The notes under the pieces were generated by a model, which worked only from the letters and a program-made list of their open reading frames with translations, searched no databases and was not told where the DNA came from. Source: SZUA-442 sp963759175 (GTDB lineage Bacteria > Actinomycetota > Acidimicrobiia > Spongiisociales > UBA5794). Taken from it: a DNA stretch of 64,000 nucleotides. The stretch lies in the NCBI GenBank assembly GCA_963759175.1, contig CAVWXP010000010.1:62001-126000 (forward strand), in the 5' to 3' direction. The position numbers and the translations under genes are program-made. Shown piece by piece: positions 1 to 8,931 of this stretch (positions within the stretch are counted from its first letter, which is position 1; each line of letters opens with the position of its first letter).

Positions 1-208
1 GCTGACCGTCGAACGTGATGGTGCCCTTGGTGACATCGCCCTCGTGGACGCCGAGGAGCCCCGTTATGGCACGAAGGGCCGTCGTCTTGCCTGCGCCGTT
101 GGCGCCGAGCAGGGCGACGATCTGCCCATCACGTACCTCGATGGACAGACCGCGAAGCACGAGGACCACGTCGTTGTACACGACCTCGAGATTGGCGACT
201 TCCAGCAT
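1..208 (-). CDS. livF: ABC transporter ATP-binding protein LivF-like (5' part, runs off the window)
   Basis: N-terminal 69 residues of an ATPase of the branched-chain amino-acid (HAAT) family; the rest lies beyond the left edge. A Walker A motif GANGAGKT is visible at residues 35-42, and LivF proteins also begin with a short beta strand like the MLEVANLEVVY seen here. It would power import through the LivH/LivM channel in the inner membrane. The ATG at 208 is preceded by AGGAG at a good distance. It follows livK on the same strand, separated by a strong hairpin, so it is probably the last or next-to-last gene of this liv operon. LivG is not in the window. LivG versus LivF is judged from the short start and gene order. 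Confidence 0.85.
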   Translation of the reverse strand, partial: MLEVANLEVVYNDVVLVLRGLSIEVRDGQIVALLGANGAGKTTALRAITGLLGVHEGDVTKGTITFDGQ

Positions 209-231
209 GGGTCTCCTGTGTCGGTGTTCGG

Positions 232-265
232 GAGTGGGTGGCCCGGATCCCCGGGCCACCCACTC
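232..265 (-). terminator. hairpin between livK and livF
   Basis: Two 15-base arms (232-246 and 251-265) are perfect inverted repeats, GC-rich, with a 4-base loop ATCC. It starts 11 bases after the livK stop on the minus strand and has no clear T run behind it. It probably stabilises the livK transcript or partly terminates transcription, so that the binding protein is made in excess over the membrane and ATPase parts. The repeat is seen; the role is inferred. Confidence 0.7.
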
Positions 266-276
266 GGTTGGTCAGG

Positions 277-1641
277 TCAGAGCTCGAAGCACGCGGTCTC
301 GAACACGAAGTTCGCCGCGATGTCCGACGTGTAGCCGGGCTCGACCACCTCGACACCGGTACCTCCAGCGAGGAGGTCATCGAGGTTCGGGCGGCTGATC
401 ACCGTCACACGGTTCAACCGCTCGTTCGGCGTACCGACGTAGCTCTCGTTGGGTGCGAGGCCGTCGAAGTCGACTTCCTCGAGCGTCTTGGCTGCTGCGA
501 GCACACCCGCCTGGGTCATGTCGCCCGCGGCGTACGCCGCACGCAGTGCCGCTTCGAGGATGATCGCCTCGACGAAGCCCTCGGCATAGAAGTCGAGGGG
601 ATCGGCACCAGCGGCCGTCATGATGTCACGCACCTGGGCGTTGCCTGGTGAGTCGTAGCCCCACGGGCGGTAGTACGCACTCCAGTACCAGTCACGCTGG
701 ATCTGCTCGGCGAAGTCCGATCCGAGATACGCAGGGCTGTAGGTCGGGGAGGCCCCGGTCCAAGCCGCTTCGTAGCCGGTCGCGATCGCTGCGCCGTACA
801 CCGAGGGGAACGTCGTCGGCGTCGCAGTGACGAACGCGATGTCCGCGCCGCTCTCGGCGATGGCGACACCGATCGGTGCCAGGTCCTCACCGGGGATGAT
901 CCCGCCGGTGGCGTCGTACACGATCTCGAGACCGAGGGCCTCGGCTGCGAGGGCAGCGCCTGCCGCGGAATCGAGCCCGTAGTCGCCGGGCAGCGATGCA
1001 ATGGCAATGGTCGTTGCACCGGTCTGCTCCTGGATGTACGCCAGCGAGTTCATCGCCTCGATGCAGTACGGCGAACCGTGGTGCATCGTGTTGGAGTCGA
1101 ACGGCGCCGTCCAGCCCGAGTACCAGGTCAGCGGGATCGCGAGCATGCCATCTGCGACGAGGTCCTCATAGATCGCCACGGTGTGTGGCGAACCGGTCGA
1201 GTGGCCGATCGCCACGACCTCGTCCTTGAGCTCCTCGTAGAGCGTCACGTGCGTCGGAACGTCGTAGCCCGTGTCACGGGTGACGAGCTCCACCTGGAGC
1301 CCCTCGATACCACCATTGGCGTTGACGAAGCCCCAGTACGCCTCCTGGCCGGCAACGATCGCACTCACCAGACCCGCGAAGGGTCCGCTGAGGTCCGAGA
1401 GCAATCCGACCTGGATCGTCCCGGCGTCGAGGTCGACGCCGATGTCGGTTGTGGGCGGCGTCATCGACTCCGCCGTCGTTGTGGTCTCTTCCGTCCCGCC
1501 ACCGTCGGCGGTTGTCGTCGTCTCCTCGGTCCCTCCGCCATCGGCGGTGGTGGTGGTCGTGTCGTCGCTGTCACTGCTACACGCAGCTGCGACCATTGCC
1601 AACACCAGGACCAAGACGAGGAAAGCGAATCGCTTTCTCAT
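277..1641 (-). CDS. livK: branched-chain-type ABC transporter substrate-binding lipoprotein
   Basis: 454-residue periplasmic-type binding protein (Peripla_BP_6 / LivK family) anchored as a lipoprotein. The signal peptide ends in the lipobox VAAAC with Cys at residue 21. Residues 22 to about 72 form a Ser/Asp/Thr/Gly linker in which a TTTTADGGGTEE-like unit is repeated, a flexible tether common in actinobacterial lipoproteins; the binding domain begins near residue 74 (GTIQVGLLSDLSGPF). The ligand cannot be read from sequence; with an acyl-CoA synthetase and paaN nearby, an aromatic or fatty acid is as likely as an amino acid. A GAGAGGAG ribosome site precedes the ATG. Hairpins lie on both sides of the gene. 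Confidence 0.88.
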   Translation of the reverse strand: MRKRFAFLVLVLVLAMVAAACSSDSDDTTTTTADGGGTEETTTTADGGGTEETTTTAESMTPPTTDIGVDLDAGTIQVGLLSDLSGPFAGLVSAIVAGQEAYWGFVNANGGIEGLQVELVTRDTGYDVPTHVTLYEELKDEVVAIGHSTGSPHTVAIYEDLVADGMLAIPLTWYSGWTAPFDSNTMHHGSPYCIEAMNSLAYIQEQTGATTIAIASLPGDYGLDSAAGAALAAEALGLEIVYDATGGIIPGEDLAPIGVAIAESGADIAFVTATPTTFPSVYGAAIATGYEAAWTGASPTYSPAYLGSDFAEQIQRDWYWSAYYRPWGYDSPGNAQVRDIMTAAGADPLDFYAEGFVEAIILEAALRAAYAAGDMTQAGVLAAAKTLEEVDFDGLAPNESYVGTPNERLNRVTVISRPNLDDLLAGGTGVEVVEPGYTSDIAANFVFETACFEL

Positions 1642-1680
1642 CCGGTTTCTCCTCTCATCGTTTCCCTTTTCTTTCGTATG

Positions 1681-1707
1681 TCTCGCCCGGTCACGACCGG
1701 GTCGAGA
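1681..1707 (-). terminator. hairpin between livM and livK
   Basis: Bases 1686-1692 (CCCGGTC) pair perfectly with 1695-1701, and 1681-1685 pair with 1703-1707 around a one-base bulge. It lies directly behind the livM stop. There is no T tract on the minus strand after it, so partial termination or RNA end protection is more likely than full termination. Confidence 0.5.
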
Positions 1708-1710
1708 GAG

Positions 1711-2949
1711 CTAGTAGGTGAAGGGCCAGCCCTTCCAGTAGTTGCGGATGCGGATCCAGATGCCGTACAGGCCCAGCGGCTCGAACACCAGGAACACGAT
1801 CAACAGGACGCCGTACAGCACGAGGTTGAACTGTGACACGTTGAGGCCGGGCGAGTTGCCCGCCGCGGTGGAGATCAAGCCCCAATCATCGGGTCCGGTC
1901 GACACGAACAGGTTCGCAATGCCGGCCAGGATCCCGGAACCGGATTCGGCTGTCTCGGACAGCAGGTCGCTGAAGTCCTGCACCAGGCGCGGCAGGGTCA
2001 CCACGAACACCGATCCGAGCAACGTGCCGGTGATGGTGCCGAGCCCTCCCACGAGCAGGATGGCGAGGAACTGCACGGACAGGAACAGGTTGAAGCTCTC
2101 GGGGATGAGCCGCGACACAAACGCACCGAGGAGGGCCCCTGCGATGCCGGCGTAGAACGAGGACAGGGCGAACGACACGGCCTTGCTGCGGGTCTCGGGA
2201 ACGCCCATCACCTCCGCAGCCACATCCCGATCCCGGATCGCCATGAACGAACGACCCGTTCGCGTGCGCTGGATGTTCTTCGTGACGAGCGAGAAGATGA
2301 TCACGAACGCGAGGAGCAGGAAGTAGGTCTTGGCCTCCCCCGAGAGCTCCACACCGAACCATGGCCCGTCGGTGGAGAACGAGATGAGCGGAACCTCCTC
2401 CTTCCACAGCCGGAAGTCGAGGGAGGGGAACCGCCGCCCCGACTGGGACCCTCCGGTGACGTCGACGAGGTTGCGCCACAACCACTCCCCGATGAACACC
2501 AGACCCACCGTGACGATGGCGAGGTAGATGCCTCGGACACGCACGGCGGTCGGAGCGACGAGCGCTCCGACGAGCGCAGCGACGATGCCCGCAGCTGGGA
2601 GCCAGATCCAAATCGGCAGACCGAAGCCCATCGTCGCCTTCCCGACCTCGCCGCCCAACACGGCAGCGGTGTAAGCACCGACACCCATGAAGAACGCATG
2701 CCCGAGTGACACCTGACCCGTGAGGCCGGAGAGGATGTGGAGGCCGAGCGCCCCGACGGCGAAGATCAGGACCTCGCTGAGGATGCGCATCCACGACCCA
2801 TCGCCGAGGAAGCCGATCCCAGGGATCACCTGGAGCGGGATGAGGACGAGGAGCACCAGGAGGAGGGCGAGCATGATCCGCTTGGTCCACGTGGGGACGA
2901 GCGACATCTCGGCTTCGTACTCCGTGAACAGGAGTGGGCGACCTCTCAT
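1711..2949 (-). CDS. livM: branched-chain-type ABC transporter permease LivM
   Basis: 412-residue inner-membrane permease of the BPD_transp_2 family, partner of LivH. Long hydrophobic segments start near residue 25 (MLALLLVLLVLIPLQ) and continue through the protein; the conserved LSGLTGQVSLGHAFFMGVGA stretch is the hallmark of LivM. The start is taken at 2949 because its ATG overlaps the livH stop as ATGA, which suggests translational coupling; the reading frame is open further upstream, but only across the livH gene. The N-terminal 20 residues before the first membrane span are slightly longer than usual, and the Met at SLVPTW is an alternative start. Confidence 0.88.
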   Translation of the reverse strand: MRGRPLLFTEYEAEMSLVPTWTKRIMLALLLVLLVLIPLQVIPGIGFLGDGSWMRILSEVLIFAVGALGLHILSGLTGQVSLGHAFFMGVGAYTAAVLGGEVGKATMGFGLPIWIWLPAAGIVAALVGALVAPTAVRVRGIYLAIVTVGLVFIGEWLWRNLVDVTGGSQSGRRFPSLDFRLWKEEVPLISFSTDGPWFGVELSGEAKTYFLLLAFVIIFSLVTKNIQRTRTGRSFMAIRDRDVAAEVMGVPETRSKAVSFALSSFYAGIAGALLGAFVSRLIPESFNLFLSVQFLAILLVGGLGTITGTLLGSVFVVTLPRLVQDFSDLLSETAESGSGILAGIANLFVSTGPDDWGLISTAAGNSPGLNVSQFNLVLYGVLLIVFLVFEPLGLYGIWIRIRNYWKGWPFTY

Positions 2950-3911
2950 ACCCGTCGCACCTCCTCGGTACCGAACAGGCCATAGGGGCGCACCAGCAAC
3001 ACGGCCAGCATGACGATGTACGGCATGATCCCGGCGAAGCCCGTGCCGAGGAAGGAGAACTCGAGGTACGCGCCCGCGTAGACCTCGGCGAGGCCGATGA
3101 TGAATCCGCCGACCACCGCCCCGGTGATGGAGTCGAGGCCGCCGATGACGACGGCGGGAAGCGCACGGAACGCAAAGAACGCCGTCGCACTGCTGACGCC
3201 GACCGATCGCGGGAAGACCGAGGAGAAGATGCCTGCGATCGCTGCAAGTCCCGCACCGATCATCCATGCGAGGGAGAAGATCTGTCCGGCACTGATGCCC
3301 TGGGCCATGGCGGCTTCCTGGTCGAAGGCCGTGGCGCGCATCGCCACGCCGATCCGCGTCCTGAAGAACCATGCCATGCCGACGAGGCACACGATGGCCA
3401 CGACGATCGTGGCGATCTCGGCCTTGGCGATGAGGCCCGGACCGATCTGGACCACCTCCGAACCCCACGGCGTCCCCAACGGGCGGGGGTTGTTGCCGAT
3501 GAAGTCGTCGGTGATGGTCCGGAGGATGATGTCGAGCGCGATCGTGATGAGCACCACGGCGAAGAGCGGTTCACCGATCATCGGTCGAATGGCGATCCGT
3601 TCGATGAGCCACCCGACGGCCGCTGCGGCCAGCACGGCGAGGATGGCAGACAGGATCCATTGGAGGGTCACGGGGAGGCCGGGGAACCATCGACCGGGCA
3701 CGTTCAACGTCACGGCCAGATAGGCCGCGAAGTACCCGCCGAGGGCGGCAAGGGCACCGTGGGCGAAGTTGAGGATCTGTGTCGCCTTGTAGATGAGGAC
3801 CAGACCCAGGGCGAGCAGGGCGTAGATCGCACCCAACGCGAGACCGCTGTACGTCGCATTGGCGAACTTCTCGATCGCCGTCGGCACCTCCTGGGCGAAG
3901 ATCAGGATCAC
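2946..3911 (-). CDS. livH: branched-chain-type ABC transporter permease LivH
   Basis: 321-residue permease of the LivH family with about eight membrane spans. The pattern GLALGAIYALLALGLVLIYKATQILNFAHGALA at residues 23-55 is typical: the NFAHG segment is the LivH signature. It pairs with LivM to form the channel. The start is a GTG at 3911, 43 bases after the acyl-CoA synthetase stop, and I see no good Shine-Dalgarno site there, so the start is less certain than the family. The stop overlaps the livM start by 4 bases. Confidence 0.87.
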   Translation of the reverse strand: MILIFAQEVPTAIEKFANATYSGLALGAIYALLALGLVLIYKATQILNFAHGALAALGGYFAAYLAVTLNVPGRWFPGLPVTLQWILSAILAVLAAAAVGWLIERIAIRPMIGEPLFAVVLITIALDIILRTITDDFIGNNPRPLGTPWGSEVVQIGPGLIAKAEIATIVVAIVCLVGMAWFFRTRIGVAMRATAFDQEAAMAQGISAGQIFSLAWMIGAGLAAIAGIFSSVFPRSVGVSSATAFFAFRALPAVVIGGLDSITGAVVGGFIIGLAEVYAGAYLEFSFLGTGFAGIMPYIVMLAVLLVRPYGLFGTEEVRRV

Positions 3912-3954
3912 CGGTCGGCCGACCCGAGTTGTCGGATGCGCATCGCAGCTGGCA

Positions 3955-5829
3955 TCACGAGTACATCTCCTCCACGAGGTCGCCGAACATGTCCTCCATG
4001 GCGCTGCGCTTGATCTTCTGGGTGGCGGTCAACTCGCCGTCCTCGTGATCGAGCTCCTTCGGGATCATCATGAACCGTTTGACCTGCTCGACTCTGGCGA
4101 ACTTCTCGTTGGTCTCGTTCACGACCTTCTGGATCAGGTCGATGACCTCCGGCTTCTCCGAGAGGTCGCGGTACGTGGTGTAGGGGATCTGCCTGCGAAG
4201 GGCCCAGTCCCCCACCACGTCGAACTCGATGCCGATGAGTGCCGTCAGGTACTTGCGGCCATCGCCGATGACCATGGCCTCCTTGACGTACGGCGACGTC
4301 TTGAGGCTGTTCTCGATCTCCGACGGAGAGATGTTCTTGCCACCGGACGTGATGATGATGTGTTTGATGCGATCGACGATCTTGACCCAGTGCCCGTCGA
4401 CCCACACGCCGACGTCGCCGGTCTTGAGCCAGCCGTCGTCGGTGAACGTCTCGGCCGTGGCTTCGGGCTTGTTCCAGTAGCCGGGGAACACCGCCGGGTG
4501 CTTCGTCTGGATCTCCCCGGTTTCCTCGTCGATGCGGAACCCGATGCTGTCGTAGGGCTCCCCGACCGTCCCGAGCTTGACGCGACCCTCGAAGTTCACG
4601 GTCGCACAGGCCGTGTTCTCGGTCATGCCGTACACCTCGTACACCGGGATGCCCAGCCCCATGAAGAACTCGAGCACCTCGGGGGCGATCGGCGCAGCAC
4701 CGGACGACGCGTAGCGGCAGTAGCGCAGGCCGATTCGTTCGCGGAGGGCCCGGAAGAAGATCGGGTATCCGATCCAATAGGCAACCCGCGCCCCGAACGT
4801 GAATTCTCCGTCGTTCTCCACCCGTTTGCGGCCGATGTAGCTCGCGAGGCTCAGTCCGATGCCCGAGAACAGCCGCTTGAGTCGCGTGGCATCCTGGAGC
4901 CGGATCAGGACACCGGCGTGGATCCGCTCCCAGATACGGGGCACGGCGAAGAAGATGGTCGGCTGCACCTCGCGCAGATTGACCTGAACCGTCTCGATCG
5001 ATTCGGCAAAGTTGAGAATCGGACCGTTGTACGCCATCGACCATGCCGAGAACAACCGCTCGGCGACGTGGCACAGCGGCAGGTACGTGAGCTTCTCGTC
5101 CTTGGTTCCCTCACCGTGCGAGGTTGGGAATCGCTTGGGGTCGTTGATCACCTTGAGGACCGCGAACTCCACGTTGCGGTGGGTCAGCATCGCGCCCTTC
5201 GGTGGCCCGGTGGTCCCCGACGTGTAGATGAGGGTCATGACCTCGTCGCCGTCGACCTCGGCCATCAGCCGTTCAACGGCTCCGGGGTTCGACGCACGAT
5301 GCTCCGCCCCCAACGCCATGAAGTCGTCCCAGAACATGAGCCGGTCGTCGTCGAGGTTGCGCACACCGCGGGGCTCGACGTAGATGATCCTGTCCATCGT
5401 CGGGAACGCGTCGCGTCCCGGTTCGAGCACCTTGTCGACCTGTTCCTGGTCCTCGGCGAAGTGCACTCGCGATCGAGCGTCGTTGAGGAGGTACTGCACC
5501 TCCGCTGTCGGATTGGTGGGATACATGCCGGTGCAGATCGCTCGTATCGCCACCGTGGCAAAGTCGAAGATGAGCCACTCCGGTCGGTCCTCGGCGTGGA
5601 TGGAGGTGACATCGCCGGGTTGGACGCCGAGTGCCAGCAATGCGTGGGCGGCGTCGAGCACTTCGTCCCAGAACTCGGCGCTGGTGCGTTCACGCCAGAT
5701 TCCGAAGTCCTTGTCGCGCATGCAGACGCGGTCGGGCGTCGTCTGCGCCCATTCCCTGACCTTCCAGGCAACGGTGGGGAACGCCCCTGTGAGATCCGGG
5801 ACATCTGCGTGTTGGAGGGTGCTGGTCAT
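3955..5829 (-). CDS. long-chain acyl-CoA synthetase (AMP-forming)
   Basis: 624-residue cytoplasmic or membrane-associated enzyme of the adenylate-forming superfamily, close in layout to long-chain fatty-acid CoA ligases. The AMP-binding motif YTSGTTGPPKG is at residues 202-212, a YGMTENTA motif lies near 400, and the C-terminal hinge region DDGWLKTGDVG followed by GGKNISPSEIE is present. It activates a carboxylic acid to its CoA ester with ATP. It is the first gene of the liv operon, an arrangement seen elsewhere when an importer delivers acids that are trapped as CoA esters. GGGAGA precedes the ATG. The chain length or aromatic preference cannot be decided from sequence. Confidence 0.88.
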   Translation of the reverse strand: MTSTLQHADVPDLTGAFPTVAWKVREWAQTTPDRVCMRDKDFGIWRERTSAEFWDEVLDAAHALLALGVQPGDVTSIHAEDRPEWLIFDFATVAIRAICTGMYPTNPTAEVQYLLNDARSRVHFAEDQEQVDKVLEPGRDAFPTMDRIIYVEPRGVRNLDDDRLMFWDDFMALGAEHRASNPGAVERLMAEVDGDEVMTLIYTSGTTGPPKGAMLTHRNVEFAVLKVINDPKRFPTSHGEGTKDEKLTYLPLCHVAERLFSAWSMAYNGPILNFAESIETVQVNLREVQPTIFFAVPRIWERIHAGVLIRLQDATRLKRLFSGIGLSLASYIGRKRVENDGEFTFGARVAYWIGYPIFFRALRERIGLRYCRYASSGAAPIAPEVLEFFMGLGIPVYEVYGMTENTACATVNFEGRVKLGTVGEPYDSIGFRIDEETGEIQTKHPAVFPGYWNKPEATAETFTDDGWLKTGDVGVWVDGHWVKIVDRIKHIIITSGGKNISPSEIENSLKTSPYVKEAMVIGDGRKYLTALIGIEFDVVGDWALRRQIPYTTYRDLSEKPEVIDLIQKVVNETNEKFARVEQVKRFMMIPKELDHEDGELTATQKIKRSAMEDMFGDLVEEMYS

Positions 5830-5941
5830 CGTCTCCCTGCCGTCCGCCGTCTACGACCTGCGGGCAAGTTAGACGAAACGATCGGCCCGTGCCGGAAAAT
5901 TCGACGCGGTTTGTGAGCGAAGGTTCACCGATCTTTCGATC

Positions 5942-7600
5942 TCAGGGGGCAGGCTCTATTCGTACTCCGACGACCCGGAAACGCCCGACGACGAATGCCG
6001 GGTCCGTCAGGGATGCGTTGCCAGCCGGGTTGTCACCCGTCACGTGGAAGTCGGAGAAGGCTGCGGACTGGTTCACGAACAGACCACCGGTGAGGTTGAA
6101 CGCGACCGAAACGCCGGCTTGCACCGCTGCGTCGATGACACGGTCCATGACCGCTTCGTCGGTGGTGTAGGCGAGCCACGTGATCGCTCCGTGTGCCCGG
6201 GCCGCGTCACGGGCCGCGTCGATCGCGTCGCCGACCGTGGGGACCTTTACGACGAAGATCACCGGACCGAACATCTCCGACCGGTAGGCATCGGATGCTG
6301 CCTCGACCTCGACGATGACCGGCGTACGCACGACGGCATCGGGGAACTCGGGGTTCGCGACCTCCCGGGAGACGGACAGCACGGTGCCGGCACCGGCGGC
6401 TGCGTCGATCCGATCGATCGACGCTGTCCCCTTGACCGCTCCGAGGATGGCCGACGCACGCGCATCGTCTCCCAGCAGCCCATCGACCGCTGCCACGAAC
6501 CCGGCGACGACCTCGTCGTAGGGAACCACCTCACCACCCACCCGCACACCCGTCTCGGGAATGAAGACGTTCTGGGGTGTCGTGCACATCTGGCCCGAGT
6601 ACATCGTCATCGACACCGACAGGTTCCGGAACACAGCTCCGAGGTCCGCCGCCGAGTCGATGATGACCGAGTTCACGCCGGCCTTCTCCGTGTACACCTC
6701 CGCCTGGGTCGCGTGCTCCTCGAGCCAGGTACCGAAGGTCGAACCTCCGGTGTAGTCGACGATGCCGACCTCGGGTCGCGTCACCAGGTCCTTTGCAACG
6801 AGGGCCTCGGGGGTGTCGACCAGCAGTTGGACGACGTCGGGATCGTGCCCGGCATCCGCGAGGACCTCCCTTGCGATGCGCACGAACAGGGCGAAGGGCA
6901 GGATCGTCTCGGGGTGCGGTTTGATGATCACGGGGTTGCCGGTCGCCAGTGAGGCGAAGATCCCGGGATATCCGTTCCATGTCGGGAAGGTCGATACCCC
7001 GATCGTCACGGCCACGCCTCGGGGGCTGAGGACCCACCGCTTGTCGATCACGAGCGGATCACGTGAGCCCTGGGGCTTGACCCACCTGAGCGGATCCGGC
7101 AGGCGCCGCTGCTCGGAGTATGCGTACGCAACAGCCTCGAGCCCGCGATCGAGAGCGTGGGGACCGCCCGCCTGGAAGGCCATCAGGAAGCTTTGACCCG
7201 TGGTGTGCATCACGGCATGGGCCATCGTGAACGAGGCCTTTGCGAGCCGGTCGAGGAGCTCGAGGCACACGATGGCTCGTTCATCCGGCGACGTACGGCC
7301 CCACGGCGCCATGGCGTCGAGCGCAGCTTGGATCGTGGCGTCCACCGTGGTCGCCGGATAGGTGACGCCGAGCTCGATGCCGTAGGGCGAGGTCTCGGCG
7401 GTCTCGAGGTATCCGTCGTGGTGCTGGTCGGTGGTGAACGGCGACCCGAGGAGGGCTTCGAACTCGGATTGACCCCGTTCGGGAGCATCCTCGCCGTAGG
7501 CCTTGGGATGCTCGGGGAACGCACTCCAGTACGTCCGTTCGTCCATCGCCTGCAACGCCTGATCGAGCATGGCTCGGTGATCGGTGGCAACGTCGGGCAT
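5942..7600 (-). CDS. paaN: phenylacetic acid degradation protein PaaN-like (aldehyde dehydrogenase family)
   Basis: 552 residues, the usual length of the stand-alone PaaN family. The C-terminal two thirds is an aldehyde dehydrogenase fold: a cofactor-binding IIKPHPETILP segment near residue 225 and the catalytic cysteine at 339 in MYSGQMCTTPQN. PaaN-type proteins act in phenylacetyl-CoA breakdown, where an aldehyde is oxidised after ring opening; whether this one is a ring-opening enzyme or a general aldehyde dehydrogenase is open. The ATG at 7600 is chosen because AGGAGACCTC stands directly before it; a longer reading frame has no such site. It is divergent from a 3-oxoadipyl-CoA-type thiolase, which fits the pathway. 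Confidence 0.82.
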   Translation of the reverse strand: MPDVATDHRAMLDQALQAMDERTYWSAFPEHPKAYGEDAPERGQSEFEALLGSPFTTDQHHDGYLETAETSPYGIELGVTYPATTVDATIQAALDAMAPWGRTSPDERAIVCLELLDRLAKASFTMAHAVMHTTGQSFLMAFQAGGPHALDRGLEAVAYAYSEQRRLPDPLRWVKPQGSRDPLVIDKRWVLSPRGVAVTIGVSTFPTWNGYPGIFASLATGNPVIIKPHPETILPFALFVRIAREVLADAGHDPDVVQLLVDTPEALVAKDLVTRPEVGIVDYTGGSTFGTWLEEHATQAEVYTEKAGVNSVIIDSAADLGAVFRNLSVSMTMYSGQMCTTPQNVFIPETGVRVGGEVVPYDEVVAGFVAAVDGLLGDDARASAILGAVKGTASIDRIDAAAGAGTVLSVSREVANPEFPDAVVRTPVIVEVEAASDAYRSEMFGPVIFVVKVPTVGDAIDAARDAARAHGAITWLAYTTDEAVMDRVIDAAVQAGVSVAFNLTGGLFVNQSAAFSDFHVTGDNPAGNASLTDPAFVVGRFRVVGVRIEPAP

Positions 7601-7706
7601 GAGGTCTCCTCGTCGGTGGTGTCGCACCGAATCTACTCGTTGGAGCCGACGGTGCCTCGTGGGACCGCACAGCCGACGGAAGTCGAACGCGCCTGCGCGA
7701 ACGACG

Positions 7707-7712
7707 TAGTCT
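7707..7712 (+). promoter_or_regulatory. -10 box of a possible leaderless thiolase transcript
   Basis: TAGTCT ends 6 bases before the ATG at 7719 and no Shine-Dalgarno site is present. Transcription would start at or next to the A of the start codon. Inferred from spacing only. Confidence 0.45.
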
Positions 7713-7718
7713 CTGCCC

Positions 7719-8918
7719 ATGGACGCCTTTCTCCTCACCTATGTGCGCACACCGATCGGACGATTCGGCGGATCGCTCGCCTCCGTCAGACCCGACGACC
7801 TGGCGGCACTCGCCATCGCACAGGTCGTCGCCGATGCGGGGATCGATCCGCAGCGGATCGACGATGTCTACTTCGGCGACGCCAACCAGGCCGGCGAGGA
7901 CAACCGGAACGTGGCTCGGATGGCCTCCCTCATCGCAGGACTGCCGGTGGAGGTCCCAGGGAGCACGGTCAACCGGCTGTGCGGATCGGGCATGGAGGCC
8001 ATCGGCTTGGCGGCTCGCACCATTCGGGCGGACGAGGCCGACCTGATCATCGCAGGCGGGGTGGAGTCGATGAGCCGTGCACCCAAGGTGATGGGCAAGG
8101 CCCAATCGGCCTACGACCGCACCGTCGAGGTCCACGACTCGACGATCGGGTGGCGTTTCGTCAATCCACGGATGCGCGATCGATTCGGCACCGACGAGAT
8201 GCCAGGCACGGCAGAGAACGTCGCAGTCGAGTTCGGGATCAGCCGCGCAGACCAGGACGCCTTTGCCCTCCGCAGCCAGCAGCGAACAGCTGATGCGACC
8301 GCGGCGGGCTTCTTCACCGGCGAGATCGTCCCCGTCGAGGTTCCGCAGCGCAGGACGGACCCGATCGTCGTCAGCGCCGACGAGCACCCGCGTCCCGACA
8401 CAACCCTCGAAGCCCTCCGCCGCCTACGTCCGATCTTCGCCGAGGGCACCGTCACGGCGGGGAACGCATCGGGAATCAACGACGGAGCGGCCGCAGCGGT
8501 GATCGTGTCGGGACGGATGCTCGAAACGCTCGGCACCGAGCCGATGGCGCGGATCGTCGGCATGGCGACCGCGGGTGTGCCGCCACGCATCATGGGCATC
8601 GGACCCGTGCCAGCAACACGCAAATTGCTCGAACGCACGGGGATGGATCTGGGTCGGATCGATGCGATCGAGCTCAACGAGGCGTTCGCAGCCCAGGCCC
8701 TGGCGTGCCTCCGTGAGCTCGACCTGCCAGACGATGCCGACCATGTGAACCCGAACGGAGGCGCGATCGCCATCGGTCACCCGCTCGGCATGTCGGGGGC
8801 GAGGCTGGTGGGAACCGTGGCGCGCGAAACGGCGAGGCGCGACGGACGCTACGGCTTGGCGACCATGTGCATCGGAGTGGGTCAGGGCATCGCCATGCTG
8901 CTCGAGCGCACCGAGTGA
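7719..8918 (+). CDS. thiolase, 3-oxoadipyl-CoA / acetyl-CoA acyltransferase type
   Basis: 399-residue thiolase. Catalytic residues are visible: Cys88 in NRLCGSGMEA, His354 in AIGHPLGMSGAR and Cys384 in CIGVGQG. The segment GDANQAGEDNRNVARMA at 53-69 is characteristic of the PaaJ/PcaF group, which cleaves 3-oxoadipyl-CoA to succinyl-CoA and acetyl-CoA at the end of phenylacetate and beta-ketoadipate catabolism; a fatty-acid thiolase is the alternative. It is divergent from paaN, with 118 bases between the starts holding both promoters. Confidence 0.87.
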   Translation: MDAFLLTYVRTPIGRFGGSLASVRPDDLAALAIAQVVADAGIDPQRIDDVYFGDANQAGEDNRNVARMASLIAGLPVEVPGSTVNRLCGSGMEAIGLAARTIRADEADLIIAGGVESMSRAPKVMGKAQSAYDRTVEVHDSTIGWRFVNPRMRDRFGTDEMPGTAENVAVEFGISRADQDAFALRSQQRTADATAAGFFTGEIVPVEVPQRRTDPIVVSADEHPRPDTTLEALRRLRPIFAEGTVTAGNASGINDGAAAAVIVSGRMLETLGTEPMARIVGMATAGVPPRIMGIGPVPATRKLLERTGMDLGRIDAIELNEAFAAQALACLRELDLPDDADHVNPNGGAIAIGHPLGMSGARLVGTVARETARRDGRYGLATMCIGVGQGIAMLLERTE

Positions 8919-8931
8919 GGACCTCGAGGGG

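Noticed and set aside
1711..3468. A 585-residue LivM with a long N-terminal extension
   Set aside because: The extra 173 residues lie over livH in another frame and are rich in Arg/Gly/His without conservation.
3859..5916. 685-residue open frame on the plus strand opposite the acyl-CoA synthetase
   Set aside because: It is a mirror of a GC-rich gene; the minus-strand protein has clear enzyme motifs, this one has none.
5922..5929. Single GTTCACC near the paaN end as a PHO box
   Set aside because: No second unit 11 bases away, and it lies between two genes unrelated to phosphate.
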